A stretch of 64,000 nt of DNA from CBFHSF01 sp965658445 (GCA_965658445.1 CBFHSF010000009.1:1-64000), one strand, 5' to 3'. Counted from the first letter of the stretch, positions 44,493-53,351 are shown. The notes: generated by a model from the sequence alone, not told the origin. A program made the numbers and translations.

Positions 44493-45062
44493 ATGGCAAG
44501 AAATAAAAGGGCAATACCGGAGATTAATGCAGGGTCTATGGCAGACATTGCCTTCTTGCTATTGATCTTCTTCCTTGTAACCACAACAATGGATGTGGAC
44601 AAGGGTATTAACAGAAAGCTCCCACCTTGGGATGAAGAGGAGATTGTTGATCCTCCAAAACTCAAGCAGAAAAACATCTTTACCGTATTGGTAAACTCCA
44701 ACGATCAATTGTTGGTAGAAGATGAGTACTTGAGCTTGGATCAGTTGAGAAGAAAGGCCAAAGAGTTTATCGATAACAACGGCGATGGATCATGTGAGTA
44801 CTGTAGAGGTCTCCGCAATCCTGAGTCTTCGGTAAACCCTGGAAAAGCGATTATCTCACTTCAGAACGATAGAGGTACGTCTTACGACATGTACATCCGC
44901 GTTCAGAACGAGTTGGTTGCTGCTTACACAGAACTGAGAAATGAACTTGCCAATCGTTTGTATGGCAAGGACTTTGATGACTGTGGTGCAGATGCTCAGA
45001 AGTTCATCAAAGAAGTTTATCCACAGTTCCTCTCTGAGGCAGAACCTCTAAACCTAGGTTAA
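44493..45062 (+). CDS. exbD: ExbD/TolR family protein, copy 1
   Basis: A single N-terminal helix contains the proton-relay Asp in GSMADIAFLLLIFFLVTT (Asp18), followed by a periplasmic domain. Length 189 is longer than enteric ExbD because of an insertion with CEYC (Cys101, Cys104) and a later Cys in the DDCGAD segment. This Cys-bearing insertion is absent from copy 2. It lies 5 bp after the membrane-protein gene and 2 bp before copy 2, so translation is probably coupled. Confidence 0.93.
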   Translation: MARNKRAIPEINAGSMADIAFLLLIFFLVTTTMDVDKGINRKLPPWDEEEIVDPPKLKQKNIFTVLVNSNDQLLVEDEYLSLDQLRRKAKEFIDNNGDGSCEYCRGLRNPESSVNPGKAIISLQNDRGTSYDMYIRVQNELVAAYTELRNELANRLYGKDFDDCGADAQKFIKEVYPQFLSEAEPLNLG

Positions 45063-45064
45063 TT

Positions 45065-45556
45065 ATGGGACACTTAGTTAAAAAGAAAAAGAAGGAGTTA
45101 CCTCCCGTTTCTACGGCTTCATTGCCTGATATTGTATTTATGCTTTTGTTCTTCTTCATGGTAACCACGGTTATGAGAGAAGTTGACCTCAAAGTAATGA
45201 ATACAAAGCCTAGAGCAACGGAGATTCAGAAACTAGAGAGAAAGTCATTGGTGACTTACCTCTACGTAGGAGCTCCCAAAGCAAAATACCAAGCAATTGT
45301 TGGTACGGAGCCAAGAGTACAGCTCAACGACAAATTCGCCAATATCTCTGATGTAGGTCCATTCGTTATTGAAGAGCGCGAAGCCATTAACGAGGCAGAG
45401 CGTCCCTTGATGACCGTATCTATTAAGGCGGACAAGAAAGTGAAGATGGGTATTATTACAGACATCAAGCAAGAGTTGAGAAAGGCTCAAGCCCTGAAGA
45501 TTAACTATTCTTCTACACCTGCAGCTACTGCAGATGATATTTACAGAGACTATTAA
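45065..45556 (+). CDS. exbD: ExbD/TolR family protein, copy 2
   Basis: The 163-residue protein has a basic N-terminus (KKKKK), one helix with the Asp in TASLPDIVFMLLFFFMVTT (Asp22), then the periplasmic domain ending in the family-typical VKMGIITDIKQELRKAQALKINYS. Two different ExbD proteins in tandem are common in Bacteroidota and may form mixed dimers in the ExbB pentamer. A terminator closes the cluster. Confidence 0.94.
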   Translation: MGHLVKKKKKELPPVSTASLPDIVFMLLFFFMVTTVMREVDLKVMNTKPRATEIQKLERKSLVTYLYVGAPKAKYQAIVGTEPRVQLNDKFANISDVGPFVIEEREAINEAERPLMTVSIKADKKVKMGIITDIKQELRKAQALKINYSSTPAATADDIYRDY

Positions 45557-45583
45557 TCTCAATAGCTCGTATCCTAAAAAAAA

Positions 45584-45611
45584 AGCCTCGCGAATTCGTG
45601 GGGCTTTTTTT
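45584..45611 (+). terminator. Terminator of the exbB-exbD cluster
   Basis: AGCCTCGC-GAATTC-GTGGGGCT stem (with G-T pairs) followed by a run of Ts, and preceded by a run of As. Confidence 0.85.
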
Positions 45612-45648
45612 GTGCACTTTACTATCTTTATAGAGAATAGCCAATACT

Positions 45649-46725
45649 ATGATCACTAGACTAACCAAGATTGGGGTTTTGTTTGCCCTGCTCTTTTGCA
45701 GTTCGGTACCCATGAGTGCCCAGGAAGACACAGAAGCCCCAGAGGATAGCTCTAAAGAGGACAATTTTGATTTTGTCCCCGTACCCTACATAAGTTATAA
45801 CCGCTCGGTAGGAGCCATGTTAGGCGCCCTACCCATGGCCATGTACAAGATCAATCCAGAGGATACCATTTCTCCGAGTTCCATAACGGGTCTATTGGGT
45901 CTTTATACCACCAACGACACCTGGTTGGTCATGACCTTTTCTAAACTCTATTTTTTAGAAGACCGATGGCGAGTGGTTTTTGCCGCGGCAACCGGAACCT
46001 TTAATTTCCAATTTTTTGTTGCCGACCCCATCAATCAGCACATTGACTACGGAACGGATATGGTTTTTGCCAAGATTGAAGTACAAAGGCGCGTGGTGGA
46101 AGACCTCTACTTTGGTTTTAACTACACCTACAGTGAATTTGTCAATCAATTTGAAATAGCGCCTGGTTTTGATACCACCACTACCTTACAAGGAGTGGGA
46201 GCCATCCTGACCTATGACATTAGAGATAACGTTTACTACCCAGAGACAGGGTATTTGGCCAACTTGAGGTATGACACCTATCCAAAGGCTTTTGACAACC
46301 TACAGACCAGTCAAAAAATCACCATTGACTATCAGCAATTCTGGAGTCAAGGGGAGAAAAATGTTATAGCCGCTAGAGCCTTTGGTGGATTTGGGATAGG
46401 AGATATATCTTTTAACCAGCAGTTCATTGTTGGGAATATTGACCTGAGAGGATACACTCAAGGGACCTATCGAGGAGACCAGATGATGGCCGTGCAAGGA
46501 GAATACAGATGGAATTTCTACAACAAGATGTCCGCCGTAGGTTTTGGTGGTGTTGCTTCGGTATTTAACAGTATTAACTCCGAATTTGACGGAAGACTCT
46601 TGCCTGCCGTAGGAGTGGGTTTTCGCTACGTGGTGTTTGAAGAAAACCACATGAACGTCGGGTTGGACGCAGCCGTTGGCGATGGAGACTGGGGGATTTA
46701 CTTCCGAATTGGCGAGGCGTTTTAA
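45649..46725 (+). CDS. BamA/TamA-like outer-membrane barrel without POTRA domains
   Basis: Signal peptide (cleavage near Ala24, PMSAQ), a short acidic linker, then about 310 residues of beta strands of the Omp85 C-terminal type. The GNIDLRGYTQGTYRGDQ segment carries the family's L-R-G-Y motif of loop 6. The final strand ends IYFRIGEAF with aromatic Phe. There is no POTRA domain, so it is a short Omp85-like barrel; some such proteins are phospholipase or transport barrels, role here unknown. It is flanked by terminators and is a single gene. Confidence 0.85.
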   Translation: MITRLTKIGVLFALLFCSSVPMSAQEDTEAPEDSSKEDNFDFVPVPYISYNRSVGAMLGALPMAMYKINPEDTISPSSITGLLGLYTTNDTWLVMTFSKLYFLEDRWRVVFAAATGTFNFQFFVADPINQHIDYGTDMVFAKIEVQRRVVEDLYFGFNYTYSEFVNQFEIAPGFDTTTTLQGVGAILTYDIRDNVYYPETGYLANLRYDTYPKAFDNLQTSQKITIDYQQFWSQGEKNVIAARAFGGFGIGDISFNQQFIVGNIDLRGYTQGTYRGDQMMAVQGEYRWNFYNKMSAVGFGGVASVFNSINSEFDGRLLPAVGVGFRYVVFEENHMNVGLDAAVGDGDWGIYFRIGEAF

Positions 46726-46745
46726 ACGCAACCATCATAAAAACA

Positions 46746-46773
46746 AAACCCCACGCAAAGCGCAGGGTTTTTT
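46746..46773. terminator. Bidirectional terminator between convergent genes
   Basis: AAACCC and GGGTTT with inner ACGC/GCG pairing, flanked by an A-run on the left and a T-run on the right, so it can serve both strands. Confidence 0.8.
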
Positions 46774-46803
46774 CTGTTGTCTATGTTGTATTGGATTGTT
46801 CGT

Positions 46804-48918
46804 TTACTGAACCATCACCTTTAGCGTCCGACTTCCGAATTTGCTTTGCAACTGTACAAAGTACATTCCTGTAGGCAATGAGCTTACATCAACGGTTTCC
46901 AATTGACGTCCTGCGGCAATGTCGTATGTGGTTGAAGATAGAACGCGACCACTCAAGTCAGTAATCTGAGCCGATACCTCTGAACCACTCTCTAGATCAA
47001 AGTCTAACGTAAAGTAGTCCATGGCAGGGTTGGGGTAGAGGGCTACTCTTCCCGTCTCATCTGTCCACTCTTCCACTCCGATGGTTACATTGAGGTTGAT
47101 GTCATCAATGTACACGTTGTTACCTCCTTTGGGGTTGTATACAAACTTGATCAATACTTCGTCCGTTTGGCCAATAAATGCATTCAAGCTGGCTGTCGTG
47201 GTTTTCCACTGACCGGTTCCGTTGGGAACAAAGGGAGAGTTTGCTTGATCTGGAGCCGTTGTAAATACAAAGGAAGAAAGGGTCTTGATCAAAGTCCATG
47301 TTTCTCCACAGTCTCCTGAGGCAAAGACCGTCATGTTGTCTCCGTTGGAAGCTTGTCTCTTTGCAAAAGCGTAAGCAAATGAGAGAGTGGCGTCCGCAGC
47401 AAACTTGATTTCTATTGGATCCGACATGAGTTCATCAATTCCAAACTCATCGTCTTCGTTGTCAAAGTTGAACATTCTAACCGAGCGGTTTCCGCTGTGG
47501 GCGGCCGCATTGGTGGTTTCCCAAGAAACGCCATCGCCATCATCAAAAACGGCCCAATTACTCCCGGGAACGTTATTGGTCTCAAAACCTTCTGTAAAGC
47601 TCAAGATATGGTTGGCGGGAGAAGGGTATACTTGAATGTAGCTCGTCTTGTTCTCTGTGGCGTTTCCTTGTGCATTGGTAATGGTCAATTCTACAGAGTA
47701 GATTCCAGGTGTACTGTAAGTAACCGATGGGTTTTGTGCATTGGATGTAGCAGGTGATCCACCGGCAAAGGTCCAAGAGTAGGTTGCATTGGTTTGCTCA
47801 CCGTAGTTGGCGCGGTTGTCAAAGTTTACGGTTTCACCTACACATACGTATCTCTTGTCTGCAGAGAAGTCAGAATTGGGAGTACAGTCCGCAGTGTTCC
47901 CAGAAACTCCTGTAGCCATTAGGTTTGCAGAAGTGGTCAATGAACCGCGAAGTGCACTTACACCCAAAACGGCCTTGGCTCTCACTTTTTGTCCTTCGGT
48001 AAAGGCGTTCTGGCAATCCTCATCAGAGTAATCCATAAAGTTCTCAATCATGTCTGGCAAATTGGGGTTGTCATTGCTACATGAGTTCTGAGAGAAGTTA
48101 CAACCTGAAGAAGATCCCGCAACAGGAGGTGTGTCATTTACCAAGTCACCTTGGAAACAACCTCCTTGAAAGGGGTGGAATAAGTTTACGTAGTGACCTA
48201 CTTCATGAGTAAGGGTTCTTCCCTCGGATTGAGGAACGGCAGTTCCAATATTTCCCATTCTGTCGTGACGCATTACAATACCGTCATCCGTTCCCGGTTG
48301 TCCAACGTAAGGGAAGGAAGAATATCCCAAGATGATGGATCCCGGAGGTGCATTTCTGTCGATAAAGCGAACCGTCCAGATATTGAGGTACATGTTGTTG
48401 TCCCAGTTGATCACTGACTTGACATTGTTATTTCCGGCCAAAGCCAATGGAGTCTGTGTACGCGTAATTCCATTGGTACAGTTTCCGTTGGGATCCTTTT
48501 TCGCCAAAACAAACTCCACTTCCATATCTGCATTGATGTTTCCAAAAACGCTGGAGCGGAAAGAACTTGCATCAGAGTTTAATCTTCTGAAGTCCTCGTT
48601 AAGGATGTCAATGGCATTGTGGATTTGCTCGTCAGAGATGTTGTCGTAATCGTTGTAGTACATTACGTGAACAACCACGGGAATGGTGTGAACTACTGCT
48701 TCGGGGTCAAAATCTTCGCTGTTGATGTGAGCTTGGATCAGCGCTTCCGTTTGTTCGCGGAGTGCCGCTTTTTCGGGATGCTCAATTAAAGACTCTTCGT
48801 AGTGCTCGTCTGTGTGACATTTGATTATGTTTGTCGCACTGTTTGCAGACTGAGCCCATGTGGTGGTGGTAAGGAGAATTCCGAGTAGAATTCCACCCCA
48901 TTTGAGTGTATTTATCAT
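46804..48918 (-). CDS. M43 family zinc metalloprotease with PKD and T9SS sorting domain
   Basis: A 704-residue secreted protease. The signal peptide (cleavage near WAQS) and a propeptide are followed by the pappalysin-type catalytic domain with HEVGHYVNLFH (His238, Glu239, His242, His248) and Met-turn NFMDYSDE (Met295). A PKD domain (about 340-433, SWTFAGG and PGIYSVELT) follows, then a jelly-roll/choice-of-anchor-like module (about 445-610). The last is a T9SS type A sorting domain (YPNPAMDYFTLDF to the end). It is thus exported through the periplasm and released or anchored at the cell surface. Single gene. Confidence 0.94.
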   Translation of the reverse strand: MINTLKWGGILLGILLTTTTWAQSANSATNIIKCHTDEHYEESLIEHPEKAALREQTEALIQAHINSEDFDPEAVVHTIPVVVHVMYYNDYDNISDEQIHNAIDILNEDFRRLNSDASSFRSSVFGNINADMEVEFVLAKKDPNGNCTNGITRTQTPLALAGNNNVKSVINWDNNMYLNIWTVRFIDRNAPPGSIILGYSSFPYVGQPGTDDGIVMRHDRMGNIGTAVPQSEGRTLTHEVGHYVNLFHPFQGGCFQGDLVNDTPPVAGSSSGCNFSQNSCSNDNPNLPDMIENFMDYSDEDCQNAFTEGQKVRAKAVLGVSALRGSLTTSANLMATGVSGNTADCTPNSDFSADKRYVCVGETVNFDNRANYGEQTNATYSWTFAGGSPATSNAQNPSVTYSTPGIYSVELTITNAQGNATENKTSYIQVYPSPANHILSFTEGFETNNVPGSNWAVFDDGDGVSWETTNAAAHSGNRSVRMFNFDNEDDEFGIDELMSDPIEIKFAADATLSFAYAFAKRQASNGDNMTVFASGDCGETWTLIKTLSSFVFTTAPDQANSPFVPNGTGQWKTTTASLNAFIGQTDEVLIKFVYNPKGGNNVYIDDINLNVTIGVEEWTDETGRVALYPNPAMDYFTLDFDLESGSEVSAQITDLSGRVLSSTTYDIAAGRQLETVDVSSLPTGMYFVQLQSKFGSRTLKVMVQ

Positions 48919-49112
48919 GTTTCTAGTATTCGTGAAAGGGGCGTAAACCCTAGCGATTCCTGACTTTCAAGGGAGCTAAGATACAAAAAGCCAAGGGGTT
49001 TTCAACATTTTATAGTTTGTAAATTTGTGTATTACCGATTTTTCATTGTAAATTTGCAGCCCCATTTTTAGGGGGAATTGGACGATGTTCAAAGCTTGAT
49101 TCACAATTGAAT
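48919..49112. promoter_or_regulatory. Divergent upstream region with two TAAATTTG boxes before rplM
   Basis: TAAATTTG occurs at 49020-49027 and 49049-49056 on the plus strand. The TTG inside the first box lies 21 bp before the second, so it can act as the -33 element of the second. A CCCC-ATTTTTA-GGGG hairpin follows, then the gap. This is the likely promoter of rplM-rpsI. Confidence 0.6.
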
Positions 49113-49211
49113 NNNNNNNNNNNNNNNNNNNNNNNNNNNNNNNNNNNNNNNNNNNNNNNNNNNNNNNNNNNNNNNNNNNNNNNNNNNNNNNNNNNNNNNN
49201 NNNNNNNNNNN
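49113..49211. other. Assembly gap (99 N)
   Basis: Undetermined bases; the true length is unknown. It covers most of the rplM leader. Confidence 1.
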
Positions 49212-49239
49212 TGGATTTTGAGCGGAGTTTGGTTTTTTT

Positions 49240-49722
49240 ATGAAACAAACTAAAGCGAGAATAGTTGTGGATACACTAAGTTACAAAACGGCTTCTTTGA
49301 ACAAGACTACTGTAGACAAGCAGTGGGTTGTTATTGATGCTGAAGGTCAGGCGTTGGGTCGTTTGGCTTCTAATGTAGCCAAGCTCATTAGAGGAAAACA
49401 CAAGCCCGGTTACACGCCTCACGTTGATTGCGGTGACAACGTAATTGTGATCAACGCGGAAAAGGTTAGCCTTTCTGGAAAGAAATGGCAAGACAAAAAC
49501 TACATCTGGTACACGGGGTACCCAGGTGGACAGCGTACAGCTACCCCAGAGGAAGTTAAGGCTAAGTTCCCTAACAGAATCGTAGAGACGGCTGTAAAAG
49601 GAATGCTTCCCAAGAACAAATTGGGACGTGCTCTATTTAAAAATTTACATGTATTTGAAGGTCCTGAGCACAATCACGAAGCTCAGAAGCCTACAGTACT
49701 TAAACTTAACGAGATCAAATAA
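49240..49722 (+). CDS. rplM: 50S ribosomal protein L13
   Basis: Large-subunit protein; DTLSYKT at the start, then WVVIDAEGQALGRLAS, PHVDCGDNVIVINAEKV and GMLPKNKLGR are signature L13 segments. The ATG at 49240 adds nine residues (MKQTKARIV) before GTG at 49267, which would begin exactly where the Bacteroidota protein usually starts (M/V-DTLSYKT). Both are possible; the GTG may be the real start. It precedes rpsI by 2 bp, the standard L13-S9 operon. Confidence 0.97.
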   Translation: MKQTKARIVVDTLSYKTASLNKTTVDKQWVVIDAEGQALGRLASNVAKLIRGKHKPGYTPHVDCGDNVIVINAEKVSLSGKKWQDKNYIWYTGYPGGQRTATPEEVKAKFPNRIVETAVKGMLPKNKLGRALFKNLHVFEGPEHNHEAQKPTVLKLNEIK

Positions 49723-49724
49723 TT

Positions 49725-50111
49725 ATGGGAGTTACACACACCATTGGTCGTAGAAAGACATCTGTTGCCAGAGTATTCGTTAAGGAAGGTAAAGGAGAAA
49801 TCACTGTAAACAATCGCGCGGCTAACGATTACTTCGGTACTGACGCATTGGTTTACAAAGTGAACCAGCCTCTTATGCTTACTGAGAACGTTGACAAGTT
49901 CGACATTCAAGTAAACGTATTTGGAGGAGGAATCACTGGTCAAGCGGAAGCTATCCGTTTGGGTATTTCTCGTGCACTTTGCGAAATGGATCCTGAGAAC
50001 CGTACGGCTCTTAAGCCTCATGGACTTCTTACACGTGACCCACGTATGGTTGAACGTAAAAAATTCGGTCAGAAGAAAGCACGTAAGAAATTCCAGTTCT
50101 CTAAGCGTTAA
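49725..50111 (+). CDS. rpsI: 30S ribosomal protein S9
   Basis: 128 residues ending in the basic RKKFQFSKR tail that reaches the P-site tRNA. The GRRKTSVARV N-terminus and LTRDPRMVERKKFGQKKARK are diagnostic. It is co-transcribed with rplM. The stop lies within a small AAGCG/CGCTT hairpin (50103-50119) at the head of the rpsB leader. Confidence 0.98.
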   Translation: MGVTHTIGRRKTSVARVFVKEGKGEITVNNRAANDYFGTDALVYKVNQPLMLTENVDKFDIQVNVFGGGITGQAEAIRLGISRALCEMDPENRTALKPHGLLTRDPRMVERKKFGQKKARKKFQFSKR

Positions 50112-50242
50112 TATCGCTTATTGGAGATGGACTGACATCCCAGGCTCATATTCCTGGTTTAGAATCCAAATCCTCTGGATTTTACGTGGTAGACTACCAG
50201 AGGGTTGCTAAAGTAGAATGTAAACTAGACAAAAAAGAAATC
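50103..50242 (+). promoter_or_regulatory. Structured leader of rpsB with mutually exclusive hairpins
   Basis: Three alternatives are visible: CCAGG/CCTGG (50140-50157); CCTCTGG (50172-50178) pairing with CCAGAGG (50197-50203); or instead local hairpins AATCC-TCT-GGATT and TGGTA-GAC-TACCA (50187-50199), which use the same bases. Such switching is typical of ribosomal-protein leaders that bind their own product; S2 autoregulation is known in other bacteria. Confidence 0.5.
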
Positions 50243-50998
50243 ATGGCTAAACAAGCTGAAATTCAAGAATTACTAGACGCCGGAGTACACTTCGGTCACC
50301 TTACTAGGAAGTGGAATCCCAACATGGCTCCTTACATCTTTATGGAGCGTAACGGTATCCACATTATCGATCTTTACAAGACCCAAGCAAAACTCGCTGA
50401 AGCTGGGGAAGCAATGCAAAAGATCGCCGCTTCTGGACGTAAGATTCTTTTCGTAGCTACTAAGAAGCAAGCGAAAGAAATCGTGGCTGAGTATGCAAAG
50501 AGCGTAAACATGCCTTATATCACCGAGCGTTGGCCAGGTGGTATGTTGACAAACTTCGTTACTATCCGCAAAGCCATCAAGAAAATGGCAAACATCGACA
50601 AGATGAAGGCGGACGGTACTTTCAACACTCTTTCCAAGAGAGAGCGTTTGCAAGTAGATCGTCAACGTGCTAAGTTGGAAAAAGACCTCGGATCAATCGC
50701 TGACATGACTCGTTTGCCAGCCGCTGTATTTGTAGTTGATATCAACCGCGAACACATCGCCATCAACGAGGCACACAAGCTAGGTATCCCAACCTTTGCA
50801 ATGGTTGATACCAACTCTAATCCACTAGATGTTGAGTACGCTGTACCTTCTAACGACGATGCTTCTAAATCCATTTCTATGGTAATGAAAGTATTGACTG
50901 AATACGTTAAAGAAGGATTGGCAACTCGCAAGTCAGACAAGGACAGAGCTTCTAAAGAGAAAATCGAAAAGAAAGCTGCCCAAGTCGCTAACGACTAA
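50243..50998 (+). CDS. rpsB: 30S ribosomal protein S2
   Basis: Small-subunit protein of 251 residues with LLDAGVHFGHLTRKWNP, the S2 signature, and ERWPGGMLTNFVTIRKAI. The ATG at 50243 (MAKQAEIQELL) is the true start; 19 upstream codons in frame belong to the structured leader. It is followed by tsf in the classic rpsB-tsf order, but with a terminator-like hairpin between them. Confidence 0.98.
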   Translation: MAKQAEIQELLDAGVHFGHLTRKWNPNMAPYIFMERNGIHIIDLYKTQAKLAEAGEAMQKIAASGRKILFVATKKQAKEIVAEYAKSVNMPYITERWPGGMLTNFVTIRKAIKKMANIDKMKADGTFNTLSKRERLQVDRQRAKLEKDLGSIADMTRLPAAVFVVDINREHIAINEAHKLGIPTFAMVDTNSNPLDVEYAVPSNDDASKSISMVMKVLTEYVKEGLATRKSDKDRASKEKIEKKAAQVAND

Positions 50999-51043
50999 GT
51001 ATTCTAAATAAAAGGATTAGTTAACAGTTAGTAAACAATTTGG

Positions 51044-51078
51044 GAAGGGATAAAATGCAATTTTGTCCCTTCTTTTTT
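51044..51078 (+). terminator. Terminator or attenuator between rpsB and tsf
   Basis: GAAGGGA-T-AAAA pairs with TTTTG-TCCCTTC, 12 positions around TGCAA, and six Ts follow. It ends 29 bp before the tsf ATG. It may limit tsf read-through. Confidence 0.8.
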
Positions 51079-51106
51079 ACCGTTTAACATTTAAAATTTC
51101 AATACA

Positions 51107-51931
51107 ATGGCAAAGATCACTGCCGCTGACGTAAATAAGCTTAGAAAACAGACCGGAGCAGGAATGATGGACTGTAAAAAAGCACTTGTAGAAGCAGAAG
51201 GAGATTTCGATAAAGCAATTGACTTGCTTCGCAAGAAAGGACAAAAAGTGGCTGCTAAGAGAGCGGATAGAGACGCTTCTGAAGGTGCAGTTATTGCTTT
51301 GACTTCTGATGACAACAAGAAAGGTATCGTAGTTATGGTTAACTGTGAGACTGACTTTGTTGCTAAGAACGAAAGCTTTGTTTCTTTGGCTACTCGCATT
51401 GCAGAAGTTGCATTGGCTAACTTCCCTGCGACTTTGGCTGACCTTAAAGCGGTTTCATTTGACGACTCAATGACTATAGAAGAGAAGTTGACTGAGCAAA
51501 CAGGTGTTATTGGTGAGAAAATCGATATCGCTGGTTACGAAACTGCAGAAGGTGCTTTCGTTGCATCTTACATACACATGGGTAACAAGATTGCTACTTT
51601 GGTAACTCTTACAGAAGAGGCTGCTGAAGCAGGACGCGACGTAGCGATGCAAGCTGCTGCTATGAACCCACTCGCTCTTAACAAAGACGGCGTTTCTCAA
51701 GAGGCTATCGACAGAGAAATCGAAGTTGGTAAAGAGCAGGCTCGTGCAGAAGGCAAGCCAGAAGCTATGCTAGAAAAAATCGCAATGGGTAAATTGGGTA
51801 AGTTCTACAAAGAGAACACTTTGGTAGAGCAAGCATTCATCAAAGACTCTAAGATGTCTGTTGCTAAGTACCTAGACAGCGTAAAAAAAGGAATGGAAGT
51901 TACAGACTTTAAGCGTCTTGCTCTTGCATAA
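51107..51931 (+). CDS. tsf: Elongation factor Ts
   Basis: Guanine-nucleotide exchange factor for EF-Tu, 274 residues. The N-terminal UBA-like region (VNKLRKQTGAGMMDCKKALVE) and the TDFVAKN core contact are present. It lies downstream of rpsB across a terminator-like hairpin and ends before a strong terminator. Confidence 0.98.
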   Translation: MAKITAADVNKLRKQTGAGMMDCKKALVEAEGDFDKAIDLLRKKGQKVAAKRADRDASEGAVIALTSDDNKKGIVVMVNCETDFVAKNESFVSLATRIAEVALANFPATLADLKAVSFDDSMTIEEKLTEQTGVIGEKIDIAGYETAEGAFVASYIHMGNKIATLVTLTEEAAEAGRDVAMQAAAMNPLALNKDGVSQEAIDREIEVGKEQARAEGKPEAMLEKIAMGKLGKFYKENTLVEQAFIKDSKMSVAKYLDSVKKGMEVTDFKRLALA

Positions 51932-51950
51932 TCCTTTTTGACACATACTA

Positions 51951-51977
51951 AAAGGCGCCCATTGGGCGCCTTTTTTT
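51951..51977 (+). terminator. Terminator of tsf
   Basis: AAAGGCGCCC-ATT-GGGCGCCTTT, a 10-bp perfect stem, with further Ts. Confidence 0.93.
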
Positions 51978-52021
51978 GTGGAATAAATTCTTCCACCCCT
52001 TTATATACTCGGTTACTGTAT

Positions 52022-52029
52022 TATATTTG
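52022..52029 (+). promoter_or_regulatory. -7 promoter box TATATTTG of pyrH-frr
   Basis: It matches TAnnTTTG. Transcription from about 52036 leaves a 40-nt leader to the ATG at 52076 and excludes the longer upstream frame that opens at 51938. Confidence 0.55.
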
Positions 52030-52075
52030 TGACACTGAATTTATGACTGGATTTTTTACGCGTAAAGACACCCCG

Positions 52076-52783
52076 ATGAAATACAAAAGAATATTGCTGA
52101 AGCTGAGTGGAGAAGCCTTGATGGGAGAGTTGGACTTTGGAATCAACCCCGATCAGCTTCAAGCATACGCACAAGAGATCAAGCAAGTGGTAGATATGGG
52201 TGTGGAAGTCGGCATCGTAATTGGCGGCGGAAATATCTTTAGAGGCCTCAAGGGAGTAGGTCAAGGAATGGACAGAGTGCAAGGGGACCACATGGGAATG
52301 TTGGCCACCATGATCAACGGATTGGCATTGCAATCGGCTCTTGAAGAAATCGGTGTAAAAACGCGTCTTCAGTCAGCCATTGAGATGAATAAAATTGCCG
52401 AGCCCTTTATTCGCAGACGCGCGGTTCGTCACCTAGAAAAGGGACGCGTTGTAATTTTTGGAGCCGGAACCGGTAACCCATACTTCACTACAGATACAGC
52501 GGCAACGCTTCGCGCCATTGAGATTCAGGCGGACGTAATTCTCAAGGGAACCCGCGTAGATGGTATCTACACTGCGGATCCCGAGAAAGACGACACCGCA
52601 ACCAAGTACGAGAACATTACCTTTGAAGAGGTTTACGATAAAGGACTCAACGTGATGGACATGACGGCCTTTACTTTGAGTAAAGAAAATCAATTGCCTA
52701 TTTTGGTTTTCGATATGAACATTCCCGGTAACTTGTGTAAAGTTATCGAAGGAGACAACGTGGGAACGTTGGTAAAAAATTAA
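52076..52783 (+). CDS. pyrH: UMP kinase
   Basis: Hexameric amino-acid-kinase-fold enzyme phosphorylating UMP to UDP. MKYKRILLKLSGEALMG at the start, VGIVIGGGNIFRG, and GTGNPYFTTDTAATLRA are diagnostic. Start at 52076 gives 235 residues, the normal size; an in-frame ATG at 52043 would add 11 residues without family support. It precedes frr by 4 bp, a widely conserved pair. Confidence 0.97.
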   Translation: MKYKRILLKLSGEALMGELDFGINPDQLQAYAQEIKQVVDMGVEVGIVIGGGNIFRGLKGVGQGMDRVQGDHMGMLATMINGLALQSALEEIGVKTRLQSAIEMNKIAEPFIRRRAVRHLEKGRVVIFGAGTGNPYFTTDTAATLRAIEIQADVILKGTRVDGIYTADPEKDDTATKYENITFEEVYDKGLNVMDMTAFTLSKENQLPILVFDMNIPGNLCKVIEGDNVGTLVKN

Positions 52784-52787
52784 GACC

Positions 52788-53351
52788 ATGGAAGAAGAAA
52801 TTAAATTCGTTTTTGACACTGCAAAAGAGGGAATGAACAAGGCCATCAGCCACTTGGAGCACGCCTTGTTAAAAATTCGCGCCGGACGCGCCAACCCCGC
52901 CATGTTAGAATCTGTACGCGTAGATTACTACGGTTCTTCTACTCCATTGGCTCAAGTAGGTAACATCGCCACTCCCGACGCGAGAACGCTCACCGTTACG
53001 CCATGGGAAAAGACTTTGATGACTGAAATCGAAAAGGCCATCCTAAACGCAGGTTTGGGACTAAACCCTTCCAACAACGGAGAGATGGTAATCATCAACA
53101 TCCCGCCTCTTACCGAAGACCGTAGAAAGGATTTGGTAAAGGCGGCTCGTGCCGAAGGAGAAGATGCCAAGGTTTCTATTCGCAACGTTCGCAAGGACGG
53201 CAATGACGAGATTAAAAAATTGGGCAACGACGGTCTTTCTGAGGACAACGTAAAGGACTTGGAGGCTGAAATGCAAGATTTGACCAATTCGTATTCTAAG
53301 AAAGTTGATGATATCCTAGCCACCAAAGAGGCGGATATCATGCACGTATAA
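52788..53351 (+). CDS. frr: Ribosome recycling factor
   Basis: 187-residue L-shaped protein that splits post-termination ribosomes with EF-G. The LLKIRAGRANPAMLESV and DARTLTVTPWEK segments and the helical C-terminal domain (RNVRKDGNDEIKKL) are diagnostic. It is co-transcribed with pyrH and followed by a terminator. Confidence 0.98.
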   Translation: MEEEIKFVFDTAKEGMNKAISHLEHALLKIRAGRANPAMLESVRVDYYGSSTPLAQVGNIATPDARTLTVTPWEKTLMTEIEKAILNAGLGLNPSNNGEMVIINIPPLTEDRRKDLVKAARAEGEDAKVSIRNVRKDGNDEIKKLGNDGLSEDNVKDLEAEMQDLTNSYSKKVDDILATKEADIMHV

